Shown piece after piece: positions 10,487-18,435 of a stretch of DNA of 64,000 bases. The stretch is from Mechercharimyces sp. CAU 1602. GTDB taxonomy: Bacteria; Bacillota; Bacilli; Thermoactinomycetales; JANTPT01. The stretch is from the NCBI RefSeq assembly GCF_024753565.1, contig NZ_JANTPT010000001.1, forward strand, positions 1,259,969 to 1,323,968, read 5' to 3'. Position numbers and translations under genes: made by a program. Within the stretch, counting starts at the first letter, position 1. Each line of letters begins with the position of its first letter. The notes under the pieces were generated by a model that did not search any database, had not been told where the DNA came from, and was given only the letters and a program-made list of their open reading frames with translations.

Positions 10487-12166
10487 TTATACTTCCATGA
10501 TGATGGGTAAAATCATCGGGCGACGACGCGTGCGATCGTATAAGAAGCGACTTAAGGAATCGCGGATACTCGTCTTTAAAGACGACCATTCACTAACTTG
10601 ATCACGGACACATCGTTCCATCGTTTGGGTGACAATGCGGTTGGCTTCATCTAAGAGCTTTTCTGACTCCCGTACATAGACGAAACCACGGGAAATGATG
10701 TCCGGACCTGATAAAACTGTTCCATTCTGCTTACTTAACGTTACCACAACAACTAATATCCCATCTTGTGATAACAGTTTCCGGTCACGGAGGACGATAT
10801 TACCTACATCGCCGACACCCAAACCATCGATCAGGATATTCCCTGTCGCTACTTTGGCACCGTAACGCGCTCGTCCGTTAACAAATTCTACCGTATCACC
10901 ATTGTCACAAATAAAGACATTTTCAGGACGTATTCCAACAGACTCAGCAAGTTGGCCGTGAGCCCGCAACATGCGGTACTCACCATGAATCGGGATAAAG
11001 TACTTCGGTTTTATCAAATTGAGCATGAGCTTAAGATCTTCTTGCGAACCATGCCCAGAAACGTGAACGTTTTGCTGGGCTGCTGTATTATAGATCACTT
11101 CTGCTCCCGCGCGGAACAGTTGATCAACTACTTTAGCAACATACTTCTCATTCCCTGGAATGGGATGAGAAGCGAGAACCACTGTATCACCAGGGACAAT
11201 ATCAATCTTACGGTGCGTGCCATGGGCCATCCGTGTCAATGCAGACATCGGCTCCCCCTGGCTTCCCGTCGAAATCACCGTCACCTTATGAGCAGGTAGA
11301 CGTCCGATTTCATCCGGGTCGATAATCAACCCGTCTGGGACATTTAAATACCCAAGCTCCGTGCTAATATTAACTACATTCACCATACTGCGCCCCATAA
11401 CTGCTAGTTTACGTCCAGTAGCGATGGTAGCCTCCACAACTTGTTGGATACGATGAACATTAGAAGCAAAGGTTGCTACGATAATTCGTTGTTTCGATTT
11501 ACGGAACACATCGTGTAACGCTTCACCGACAGAGCTTTCAGATCCAGTGAATCCAGGCTTCTCTGCATTTGTACTATCTGACAAGAGACAAAGAACTCCC
11601 TTTTTCCCTATTGCTGCCATTTTATGAAGCTCTGCTTCTTGCCCGTTCACAGGATTCATATCAAATTTAAAGTCTCCTGTGTGAACAACTGCACCATCCG
11701 GTGTATCAATACAAACTCCAACGGAGTCAGGAATACTATGGTTCGTTTTGAAAAATGTGGCTGTCATTGAGCCCAGACGGATCTCTGACTTAGAAGAGAC
11801 TAAAATTCTCTTCGTTTCGTTCAGTAGATGCGCTTCCCGTAATTTGTGCTCAATCAATCCCATTGTCAACTTTGTTGCATAAATAGGTACATTAAGTTGA
11901 CGTAAGATGTATGGTAAACCACCAATATGATCCTCATGCCCATGAGTAATGATAATCCCACGTACTTTATCTTTGTTTTCTACCAGGTAGGATACATCCG
12001 GAATAACAACATCAATACCAAGCATCTCATCTTCCGGAAACATCAGACCTGAATCCACTACAACAATATCGTTATCGTACTGGATGACGTACATATTTTT
12101 CCCGATTTCATCCAACCCACCGAGTGCAAAGATCGTACATTTGCCTCGCGAGTTGTTTCTACTCAA
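10487..12166 (-). CDS. rnjB: Ribonuclease J (RnjB-like)
   Basis: This is a metallo-beta-lactamase/beta-CASP ribonuclease that matures and degrades RNA from the 5' end. The zinc-binding motif THGHEDHIGG lies near residue 73, and further metal ligands sit in VVHTGDFKFD. The C-terminal beta-CASP signature appears as HVSGHGSQEDL and IPIHGEYRML. I chose the TTG at 12166 (LSRNNSRGKC) because AAAGGGGA lies seven bases upstream; a TTG 18 bases earlier overlaps that site. The gene follows dapA, the place of B. subtilis rnjB; motif evidence alone would not separate J1 from J2. Confidence 0.92.
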   Translation of the reverse strand: MSRNNSRGKCTIFALGGLDEIGKNMYVIQYDNDIVVVDSGLMFPEDEMLGIDVVIPDVSYLVENKDKVRGIIITHGHEDHIGGLPYILRQLNVPIYATKLTMGLIEHKLREAHLLNETKRILVSSKSEIRLGSMTATFFKTNHSIPDSVGVCIDTPDGAVVHTGDFKFDMNPVNGQEAELHKMAAIGKKGVLCLLSDSTNAEKPGFTGSESSVGEALHDVFRKSKQRIIVATFASNVHRIQQVVEATIATGRKLAVMGRSMVNVVNISTELGYLNVPDGLIIDPDEIGRLPAHKVTVISTGSQGEPMSALTRMAHGTHRKIDIVPGDTVVLASHPIPGNEKYVAKVVDQLFRAGAEVIYNTAAQQNVHVSGHGSQEDLKLMLNLIKPKYFIPIHGEYRMLRAHGQLAESVGIRPENVFICDNGDTVEFVNGRARYGAKVATGNILIDGLGVGDVGNIVLRDRKLLSQDGILVVVVTLSKQNGTVLSGPDIISRGFVYVRESEKLLDEANRIVTQTMERCVRDQVSEWSSLKTSIRDSLSRFLYDRTRRRPMILPIIMEV

Positions 12167-12276
12167 AAGTGTATCCCCTTTCAACGTTTCATTCTTTTAT
12201 TTTACCCGAAACCGCACAAGTCACTTACATGTATTATACACGATGAGAAAATAAAGTTGCAAGCAGGAATAAAAAA

Positions 12277-12307
12277 AATGGAAAGACCCACTCCAGGCCT
12301 TCCCATT
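12277..12307 (-). terminator. Rho-independent terminator after dapA
   Basis: The minus strand has AATGGGAAG pairing with CTTTCCATT (one G-U pair), followed by an eight-T run at 12277-12270. It closes the asd-dapG-dapA operon. Confidence 0.75.
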
Positions 12308-12312
12308 GACGC

Positions 12313-13191
12313 TTACAACAACTGAAGTGATTTCATTGCCCTTTTCATTTCAAATGCTTCATCCTCCGTAAGTTCCACGATAGGTAGACGCAAATGAGGT
12401 GCACAAACTCCTTTTAGTGAAAGTGCGTATTTCAACGGAGCCGGGCTAGATGTCATAAATGTAGCTTGCACTAGTGGAAGAAGTTCTTGATGCAGTTGCC
12501 TTGCCCGTTTTACGTCACCTGCAAAATAAGTATCCATCATTTCCTTCATCTCTTTACCAACCAAGTGACTCACCACACTAACAACCCCATCAGCACCCAC
12601 TGCTAAGTAGGGTAATAGCAACTCATCCACACCAGAGTAAAGGGCCACCTCTTCTGGTAACATGCTCGCCAGTTCAGTCGTCTGCACCAAATCCCCACTC
12701 GCCTCTTTTACTGCCACCACCTGCTCCAGTGCTGCAATTCGGGCCATCGTCACCGCACTCATATTAACTCCTGTCCGAGGTGGTACATTATAGATCATCA
12801 GTGGCAGTGCCGTTATCTCCGCTATGGCGCGAAAATGTTGGTACAAGCCTTCCTGCGAAGGTTTGTTGTAATAGGGGGTAACAGCCATAATGCCATCGAC
12901 TCCCGTGTCCGCTGCTACTTGTGTAAAGCGCACAGAAGCTGCCGTATTGTTACTCCCTGTACCAGCAATCAGTTGAACGCGATTCTGAGTATGCTTCACT
13001 GCGAAGCGAAAAAGCTCCAACTTTTCTGCTTCTGTCAAGGTGGACGATTCTCCAGTCGTTCCCGCCAGCACAATAGTCTCTGTACCCGTCGCAATCAAAT
13101 GATCCATCATACTGCCAACACTGTTCCAGTCGATTGCTCCATCCGCGTTCATCGGTGTCACCATCGCTGTCATTAAGCGCCCAAACTTCAT
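12313..13191 (-). CDS. dapA: 4-hydroxy-tetrahydrodipicolinate synthase
   Basis: DapA condenses pyruvate with aspartate semialdehyde, the first committed step to DAP, lysine and, in sporulating cells, dipicolinate. The TIM-barrel protein is 292 residues, the normal length. GTTGESSTLTEAE (about residues 44-56) binds pyruvate, the catalytic Tyr is in MIYNVPPRTGVN, and the Schiff-base Lys is in AVKEASGD. It is the last gene of asd-dapG-dapA, 18 bases after dapG, and ends in a terminator. Its product feeds both the cell-wall pathway and the dpaAB dipicolinate synthase encoded just upstream. Confidence 0.97.
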   Translation of the reverse strand: MKFGRLMTAMVTPMNADGAIDWNSVGSMMDHLIATGTETIVLAGTTGESSTLTEAEKLELFRFAVKHTQNRVQLIAGTGSNNTAASVRFTQVAADTGVDGIMAVTPYYNKPSQEGLYQHFRAIAEITALPLMIYNVPPRTGVNMSAVTMARIAALEQVVAVKEASGDLVQTTELASMLPEEVALYSGVDELLLPYLAVGADGVVSVVSHLVGKEMKEMMDTYFAGDVKRARQLHQELLPLVQATFMTSSPAPLKYALSLKGVCAPHLRLPIVELTEDEAFEMKRAMKSLQLL

Positions 13192-13209
13192 CGATTAAAC
13201 CCCTCCTGT

Positions 13210-14436
13210 TTATTCTTTACGGTCGTGCAATTGAAAAGCACGGTGTAAAGCACGTACGGCACGCACCATATCTTCCCCCTGCACTAACACCCAGATCGTC
13301 GTATGTGAATCAGCAGACTGCAAAATTTGGATATCTTCTTCCGTCAATGCTTCTACAATCTGAGACATTACTCCAGGAGATCCTTTCATGCCAGCGCCCA
13401 CCGCTGACACTTTCGCACAGTCACGCTGTAATGTGGGTTCCATTCCCATTGCTGCTAAGATCTCTTCCGCGCGATCTGCCACCCCATCATTAACCGTATA
13501 GGCAACCCCACTCGGATTTACATTAATAAAGTCCACACTGATGCCATTCTCCGCCATCGCTTTAAATACTTGCAACTGTAAATCGTATTGCCCTTCTTTT
13601 GCTTTTATCTCTATCTGAGTCACATGAGGGACTTGCGCAATCCCTGTTATGGGGCGTTCATGCATCTCCCCTGCTAATGGGTGATTCTCTGTAACCTGTG
13701 TCACCAGCGTACCTGGATGATCGCTTAAAGTAGAGCGCACACGAATGGGAACGTGTGTCTGCATCGCAATTTCCACCGCACGTGGATGGATCACTTTTGC
13801 TCCTTGAAAGGCTAAGTTACATATTTCGTTATAAGTAACAGTCGCTAAGGGGGTCGCGTCTTCCACGATACGTGGATCAGCCGTCATAATGCCAACCACG
13901 TCTGTAAATATATCTACTCGATTCGCTTTTAGCGCCACCCCTAATGCGGTAGCAGTCGTATCACTTCCTCCACGCCCTAAAGTTGTAATATCTCCCTCGG
14001 GTGTACATCCTTGGAAGCCTGTCACTATCACAAGTGCTTGGCTTTCCAATTCTTTTAAGATTCGATGTGGATGGATGGAGGTAATTTGAGCATTAGTATG
14101 TTCATTTGTAGTCATAATCCCAGCTTGACCGCCAGTCAGGACGCAATTGGAGATCCCTTCTTCATGTAATAAACCTGATAAAGTTGTCGCTGAGATCATC
14201 TCTCCACAGCTGAGTAACAGATCTCGTTCCCGCGCCTGCAATTGCCCATGTGCCTTTGCCCATTCTAATAATGTATCAGTAGCAAACGGCTCTCCTCTGC
14301 GCCCCATTGCAGAAACAACAACGACCACTCGGTTCCCCTCGTCCATTTCCCGACGGATATGATGAATCACGCGACTACGCGCCTCTTCTGTTGCCAGTGA
14401 AGTTCCACCAAATTTTTGCACTATGATATTATTCAT
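13210..14436 (-). CDS. dapG: Aspartate kinase I
   Basis: Aspartate kinase phosphorylates aspartate at the head of the DAP/lysine/threonine/methionine pathway. The protein starts MNNIIVQKFGGTSLAT, whose KFGGTS is the nucleotide-binding signature. FTDVVGIMTADPRI marks the end of the kinase domain, and two ACT domains (about residues 265-400) should bind the allosteric effector, probably DAP as in B. subtilis DapG. I chose the ATG at 14436; upstream in-frame codons read through the end of asd and do not look like kinase. It lies between asd and dapA, as in Bacillus. Confidence 0.95.
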   Translation of the reverse strand: MNNIIVQKFGGTSLATEEARSRVIHHIRREMDEGNRVVVVVSAMGRRGEPFATDTLLEWAKAHGQLQARERDLLLSCGEMISATTLSGLLHEEGISNCVLTGGQAGIMTTNEHTNAQITSIHPHRILKELESQALVIVTGFQGCTPEGDITTLGRGGSDTTATALGVALKANRVDIFTDVVGIMTADPRIVEDATPLATVTYNEICNLAFQGAKVIHPRAVEIAMQTHVPIRVRSTLSDHPGTLVTQVTENHPLAGEMHERPITGIAQVPHVTQIEIKAKEGQYDLQLQVFKAMAENGISVDFINVNPSGVAYTVNDGVADRAEEILAAMGMEPTLQRDCAKVSAVGAGMKGSPGVMSQIVEALTEEDIQILQSADSHTTIWVLVQGEDMVRAVRALHRAFQLHDRKE

Positions 14437-14467
14437 AATCCCATCTTTCTCCTTCTTCCATCGTGAC

Positions 14468-15499
14468 CTATCTAAGCAGTAATTCAGCGATTTGCACTGT
14501 ATTAGTGGCGGCTCCCTTAAGTAAATTATCTGAAACAACCCACATATTTAGAGCACGAGGATGATGTAAATCTTTGCGCAGTCGACCGACAAATACTTCA
14601 GGACGTCCCGTAGTAGCAAGTGGCATCGGGTACCTTTGAGCACCTAACTCATCATCTAGGATCACCCCAGCACCATCTTTCAATAGCCGGCGAACTTCAT
14701 CTAGTTCATAATCATCTTTTAGCTCTACATAAATAGACTCGCTATGCCCCCGCTCCACTGGGACTCGCACACACGTTGCAGTAACTCCAATCGAGTCATC
14801 AGCAAAGATTTTCTTCGTTTCGCGTACCATTTTGATCTCTTCAAAAGTATATTCATCTTCTGCAAGTACGTCACACTGAGGAATCACGTTAAATGCAATT
14901 TGGTAATGCTGATCCAATTTCCCCACAGGCATCACTTCCAGTGTCGGCTCTTCCCCCTGAAGCACCGATTGCGATTGGCTACGCAGCTCTTCCACTGCCT
15001 TCCACCCTGAGCCTGATACCGCTTGATATGTCGACACAATAACTCGTTCCACACCATATCGATCCACCAAAGGCTTTAAAGCAACGGTCATTTGGATGGT
15101 AGAACAGTTAGGGTTGGCAATAATCCCTTTATGTTGCTTCACCGCTTCTGGATTCACCTCTGGTACAACTAAGGGAACGTCTGGATCCATCCGATAAGCA
15201 CTGGAATTATCAATAACAACCGCCCCGCGCTTTACTGCTTCCGGAGCCAATCTTTTACTCGTCTCTCCACCTGCACTAAACAGGGCAATATCTACGTTGC
15301 TAAAAGCATCAGGAGTAGCTTCCTCAACTTCAATCTCAGCACCCCGAAAGAGAATTTTTTTCCCAGCTGATCGCTTGGAAGCCAAAAGGCGCAGTTCCGT
15401 CAGCGGGAAGTCCCGCTTCTCTAAATCCTTTAGCATTTCTTGTCCCACAGCACCTGTGGCACCTACAATCGCCACTCTACATTGTTTTATCTCCATCAT
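14468..15499 (-). CDS. asd: Aspartate-semialdehyde dehydrogenase
   Basis: Asd reduces aspartyl phosphate to aspartate semialdehyde with NADPH. The N-terminal Rossmann motif is VGATGAVGQEML (about residues 12-23), the catalytic Cys is in NPNCSTIQM, and QAVSGSGW is the substrate-binding segment. The 343-residue length is normal. The start is ATGATG directly after GCGAGGC; either ATG could be used. It heads the asd-dapG-dapA operon and lies 24 bases after a terminator-like hairpin, so leader-controlled transcription is possible. Confidence 0.96.
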   Translation of the reverse strand: MMEIKQCRVAIVGATGAVGQEMLKDLEKRDFPLTELRLLASKRSAGKKILFRGAEIEVEEATPDAFSNVDIALFSAGGETSKRLAPEAVKRGAVVIDNSSAYRMDPDVPLVVPEVNPEAVKQHKGIIANPNCSTIQMTVALKPLVDRYGVERVIVSTYQAVSGSGWKAVEELRSQSQSVLQGEEPTLEVMPVGKLDQHYQIAFNVIPQCDVLAEDEYTFEEIKMVRETKKIFADDSIGVTATCVRVPVERGHSESIYVELKDDYELDEVRRLLKDGAGVILDDELGAQRYPMPLATTGRPEVFVGRLRKDLHHPRALNMWVVSDNLLKGAATNTVQIAELLLR

Positions 15500-15528
15500 G
15501 CCTCGCTACAATCATGACTTAGAAAAAA

Positions 15529-15607
15529 AGAGCACCATGTCTTCATCCTATAACAACCTAATCCCTCGATATGGTGTTAAATATATAATCTAAGCTTAAG
15601 GTGCTCT
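15529..15607 (-). promoter_or_regulatory. Candidate attenuator hairpin in asd leader
   Basis: On the minus strand AGAGCACC (15607-15600) can pair with GGTGCTCT (15536-15529), which is followed at once by a seven-T run (15529-15523), 24 bases before asd. The loop is about 63 bases. An alternative pair, CACCAT with ATGGTG, would use the same 3' arm and so compete with the terminator. The sequence does not match the T-box or lysine-riboswitch motifs I know. This suggests an attenuator of unknown signal; no ligand can be named. Confidence 0.45.
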
Positions 15608-15811
15608 CTACCGGTAAAGCTCTTGTTACTACGAGCCATACGCGTATGATCGTAACGATTCACCTCCCTGTTCACTTTCACTAATTACAGATCATAATCT
15701 ATCACAACTTTAACAGCCTATCGATGCATTTACTTCTATAAGTTGGTTACCCCCTGTTACTTACACACTTGGAGACCTTCGATATCTCTTCTATTCTACA
15801 GAAAAAGCCCA
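15608..15811 (-). other. Gene-free leader region upstream of asd
   Basis: This is the rest of a 346-base gap between dpaB and asd. It has no convincing gene. It contains a 12-base perfect palindrome, CATACGCGTATG, nested inside GTTAC...GTAAC, and a GGGAGGTGA site with no well-placed start codon after it. A short open frame beginning MARSNKSFTGREH starts 23 bases after that site and runs across the 5' arm of the hairpin. I see no clear sigma-A promoter. Confidence 0.4.
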
Positions 15812-15817
15812 TAAAAA

Positions 15818-15844
15818 AGAAAGGAGGAAATAGCTCTCCTTTCT
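15818..15844 (-). terminator. Rho-independent terminator after dpaB
   Basis: The minus strand has GAAAGGAG pairing with CTCCTTTC, followed by TTTTTTAT, starting one base after the dpaB stop codon. It separates the dpa operon from asd. Confidence 0.8.
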
Positions 15845-15845
15845 A

Positions 15846-16448
15846 TTATGAAGTCAAATCACGGTATTTTTCAACTATCATCGGCTGAATTTGTCTCATT
15901 TCCAACGCCGCTTCTACCGTTTCTGGGATTTGTTCCATCCGTGCCACCATTGATTTAGGTTTCGCTTCCGGGTTATCTTGACCAAAGGGGACAAAAAAAA
16001 GTTCTCCTATAGGCAACAGTTTCGCAATATTGGCTGCATTTAATCCAAGAGCATCATTTGTAGAAATTCCTACTACTACAGGTCGATAGGTACGCATCTG
16101 TGCTTTCGCTGCCATCAAAACCGGGCTATCTGTAACCGCATTTGCCAGTCTCGCCAATGTACCACCGGTACAAGGAGCAATCACCAAACAATCTAACCAT
16201 TTTTTAGGACCGATCGGTTCTGCTTCTGGAATCGTGGCGATTATTTTCTCTCCTGTGATCTCTCTGATTTTAGCCAACCATTTCTCAGCCGCACCAAATT
16301 TACTATCCACATTGGCAACCGTATACGAGACAATCGGAATAATGCGCGCTCCCTCATCCACTAAGCGCTGCATTTGTGGCAATACTTCATCGTGAGTGCA
16401 ATGCGACCCCGTTAGAGCAAAGCCGATGGTCTTTCCTGCTATGTTCAA
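15846..16448 (-). CDS. dpaB: Dipicolinate synthase subunit B
   Basis: DpaB (SpoVFB) is the flavoprotein-like subunit of dipicolinate synthase, which makes the spore-core component DPA in the mother cell from the DapA product. The 200-residue protein starts MNIAGKTIGFALTGSHCTHD, a flavoprotein-type N-terminus, and LVIAPCTGGTLARLANAVTDSP is the usual phosphopantothenoylcysteine-decarboxylase-like core. The start codon is TTG, overlapping the dpaA stop as TTGA. The four-base overlap argues for coupled expression and equal amounts of the two subunits. Confidence 0.95.
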   Translation of the reverse strand: MNIAGKTIGFALTGSHCTHDEVLPQMQRLVDEGARIIPIVSYTVANVDSKFGAAEKWLAKIREITGEKIIATIPEAEPIGPKKWLDCLVIAPCTGGTLARLANAVTDSPVLMAAKAQMRTYRPVVVGISTNDALGLNAANIAKLLPIGELFFVPFGQDNPEAKPKSMVARMEQIPETVEAALEMRQIQPMIVEKYRDLTS

Positions 16449-17344
16449 CGTTGACCACCTCCTTGCCCACTCTCTTTTAGCATATGCTCCGTCATCGTAC
16501 GCGCGATCATGCGCCCTGCTGTTTTTGGAGCCACAATTCCGGGTAAGCTTGGAGCGAGAATGGCTTTTACACCCCTCTTTTTCGCATAAGAGAAATCAAC
16601 ACCACCTGGCTTAGAAGCCAAGTCAATGATAACAGCATGATGCGGTAACTTCCGAATCACTTCTGCTGTTACCACCTGTGCCGGAATGGTATTAAAGAGT
16701 AAGTCGGTCTCTGCCACTCGTTCAGTGATCGCTTCCATGTTAAAAGAAGCGATACCCATCTCATACGCACGTGCCATCTGTGCCGACTGACGCAATCCCA
16801 CAGCAACATGGGCTCCTATTTGGCGAAGAGTGCGGCACATCGTCATACCCACACGCCCAAAACCTAACACCACACACTGTGAATCGTGAATCGTGATGTC
16901 AGTGTTTTGGATGGCCATCATCAAAGCTCCCTCCACTGTAGGGATGGAGTTATAGATAGCAACATCATCGCGACTCAACAACTGCATTAAGCGAATTCCA
17001 TGTTTCTCCGCTAACGTTTGCAGATACGATTTCGCCATACCCGCATAAACGATACAGTGATTGGGAAGGGCGAGCAACAACTCCTCGCTCAAAACCAACT
17101 CTTTATTAGTAAACACGCTTTGTACACGCCCTTCTTCATCAGGGCCTACAATAGGCAACACCAATAAATCCACAGTACGTAGAAGTTCAGCCGTTAATTC
17201 ACGTAAACTGGCACCACTTAACGGTCTTTCTAAATTATCAAAGCCGATTAAGCTTACGGTGGCATCTAATTCAATGCATCGTTTCACCACTTCAAGTTGT
17301 CGGGCATCTCCGCCAAGAAAGGCGACATGCTTTCCTGTTAACAT
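16445..17344 (-). CDS. dpaA: Dipicolinate synthase subunit A
   Basis: DpaA (SpoVFA) is the NAD(P)-binding subunit of dipicolinate synthase. The 299-residue product starts MLTGKHVAFLGGDARQLEV, aligning with the known start of SpoVFA. A second Rossmann motif is VVLGFGRVGMTM in the C-terminal half. The ATG at 17344 is supported by AAAGGGG about ten bases upstream and by this alignment; an open frame extends 84 bases further. A sigma-K promoter match lies 64 bases upstream, fitting mother-cell expression late in sporulation. Confidence 0.95.
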   Translation of the reverse strand: MLTGKHVAFLGGDARQLEVVKRCIELDATVSLIGFDNLERPLSGASLRELTAELLRTVDLLVLPIVGPDEEGRVQSVFTNKELVLSEELLLALPNHCIVYAGMAKSYLQTLAEKHGIRLMQLLSRDDVAIYNSIPTVEGALMMAIQNTDITIHDSQCVVLGFGRVGMTMCRTLRQIGAHVAVGLRQSAQMARAYEMGIASFNMEAITERVAETDLLFNTIPAQVVTAEVIRKLPHHAVIIDLASKPGGVDFSYAKKRGVKAILAPSLPGIVAPKTAGRMIARTMTEHMLKESGQGGGQR

Positions 17345-17407
17345 CCGCTCAAGACCCCTTTCCTCGTGCGTTTTCAGGGTACAGGAAATCGCCTTGCTTA
17401 TGTACTC

Positions 17408-17436
17408 TATCTTATGAAGATCACCCACAATCGGTG
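17408..17436 (-). promoter_or_regulatory. Candidate sigma-K promoter of dpaAB
   Basis: Read on the minus strand, CACC is followed after 16 bases by CATAAGATA. This fits the sigma-K consensus (AC, 16-17 bases, CATAnnnTA) exactly. It lies between ymxH and dpaA. The B. subtilis spoVF operon is known to be sigma-K dependent, which supports the reading. Confidence 0.65.
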
Positions 17437-17448
17437 ACGATACACCCT

Positions 17449-17697
17449 TTATCTGTGAAAATGACGTGGAGACTCAATAATCAGCATCTCTGGACCCACC
17501 TTTTTCACCATATTCCAGGCAATCTCATACTCCCCCTGCCTCTTCCCTAACCAAGAACTTCCAATAGGCATAATGAACGATTGAATCGTGCCGCTTTCAC
17601 GATTAATCACCATATCTGATTTCCCAATTACACCTAATCGTTCGCCTCCAGATAGATCGATCACTTCTTTTTCTGCCAATTCACTCCAACGCATCAT
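17449..17697 (-). CDS. ymxH: YlmC/YmxH family PRC-barrel protein
   Basis: This is an 82-residue protein of the YlmC/YmxH sporulation-associated family, with a PRC-barrel-like fold. The central segment VIDLSGGERLGVIGKSD and the ending RHFHR are typical. There is no signal peptide or membrane segment. The start is ATGATG after GGGGGG; the second ATG gives equally good spacing. It lies 104 bases before dpaA, as in Bacillus. Its molecular function is unknown. Confidence 0.88.
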   Translation of the reverse strand: MMRWSELAEKEVIDLSGGERLGVIGKSDMVINRESGTIQSFIMPIGSSWLGKRQGEYEIAWNMVKKVGPEMLIIESPRHFHR

Positions 17698-17753
17698 TCA
17701 TCCCCCCTCATCATCACTATATGATGCAGATAGACAGGACAGACATGACCAAA

Positions 17754-17795
17754 AAACCTCCCCTATTGTGCCTCAGCTCACCATAGGGGAGGTTT
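17754..17795 (-). terminator. Rho-independent terminator after Spo0E-like gene
   Basis: AAACCTCCCCTAT pairs with ATAGGGGAGGTTT (13-base perfect stem). On the minus strand it is followed by a T run at 17756-17751. It begins three bases past the Spo0E-like stop codon. Confidence 0.85.
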
Positions 17796-17797
17796 CT

Positions 17798-17974
17798 TCA
17801 CTGCTTTTTATTTCTCTCTTTTTGATACTCCACGATCAATCGATCTAAGCGTCTACTAATAGGAAGTACTCCCGCCTGATCTAAACGCGCAGGATGTCCC
17901 GCAACCGCTTGATACAGCCGAGTACGTACTTTCTCCATCTCCTCTTCCAACATCCGTAGCCGGGCAGTATTCAC
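17798..17974 (-). CDS. Spo0E-like aspartyl-phosphate phosphatase
   Basis: This is a 58-residue protein, starting with GTG, whose sequence fits the Spo0E family of small helical-hairpin phosphatases that dephosphorylate Spo0A and delay sporulation. The first helix is MLEEEMEKVRTRLYQAV. The second carries the family signature as ISRRLDRLIVEYQK (S-x-x-L-D-x-L-I). AGAGGAG lies before the GTG with good spacing. It starts 18 bases after dut, probably in the same transcript, and ends at a strong terminator. B. subtilis has no such gene here as far as I recall. The target response regulator is not shown. Confidence 0.82.
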   Translation of the reverse strand: MNTARLRMLEEEMEKVRTRLYQAVAGHPARLDQAGVLPISRRLDRLIVEYQKERNKKQ

Positions 17975-17991
17975 TTCGCTCCCAACTCCTC

Positions 17992-18435
17992 TTATTTTCC
18001 TGTATGTCCAAATCCACCTGACCCACGTGTTGTATCATCCAATTGTTGGACAGAGGTCAAGCTTACATTGGGTATTTGTTGAAAAACAAGTTGAGCAATG
18101 CGGTCCCCTCGCTCAATACGAAAAGGCTCCTGTCCTAGATTAAGTAGAATCACTTTAATCTCTCCACGATAATCAGCATCGATGGTTCCTGGAGAATTTG
18201 TAAGCGATATTCCATGTTTAAGCGCCAATCCGCTTCGTGGTCGAATTTGTGCCTCTAATCCTACAGGCATGGCCAACGCAATTCCAGTAGGGATAAGTTC
18301 CCATGCTCCTGGTTCTACCCAACAGGACTCAGTAACCGCCGCTTGCAAGTCAAAACCGCTTGCCCCTGCAGACATTTTGTCTGGAAGAGGTAAATCCTTA
18401 TTTCCTGGTAACTGCTGAATTTGAACATCAAACAA
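17992..18435 (-). CDS. dut: dUTP diphosphatase
   Basis: This is a trimeric dUTPase that hydrolyses dUTP to dUMP and pyrophosphate, keeping uracil out of DNA. The five family motifs are visible in 147 residues: AGASGFDLQA, RPRSGLA, GTIDADYRGEI, RGDRIAQLVF and the C-terminal GSGGFGHTGK. I chose the TTG at 18435 (LFDVQIQQ) because GGAGG lies seven bases upstream and it gives the usual length. The start overlaps the end of mlpA by eight bases. Confidence 0.95.
   Translation of the reverse strand: MFDVQIQQLPGNKDLPLPDKMSAGASGFDLQAAVTESCWVEPGAWELIPTGIALAMPVGLEAQIRPRSGLALKHGISLTNSPGTIDADYRGEIKVILLNLGQEPFRIERGDRIAQLVFQQIPNVSLTSVQQLDDTTRGSGGFGHTGK

Noticed and set aside
15500-15845. Lysine riboswitch or T-box before asd
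   Set aside because: I looked for the conserved AGGGTGGTACCGCG of T-boxes and the conserved lysine-aptamer segments and found neither.
17856-18038. 60-codon open frame overlapping the start of the Spo0E-like gene in another frame
   Set aside because: It runs across the dut end and lacks a ribosome-binding site, while the Spo0E-like frame has a site and a family signature.
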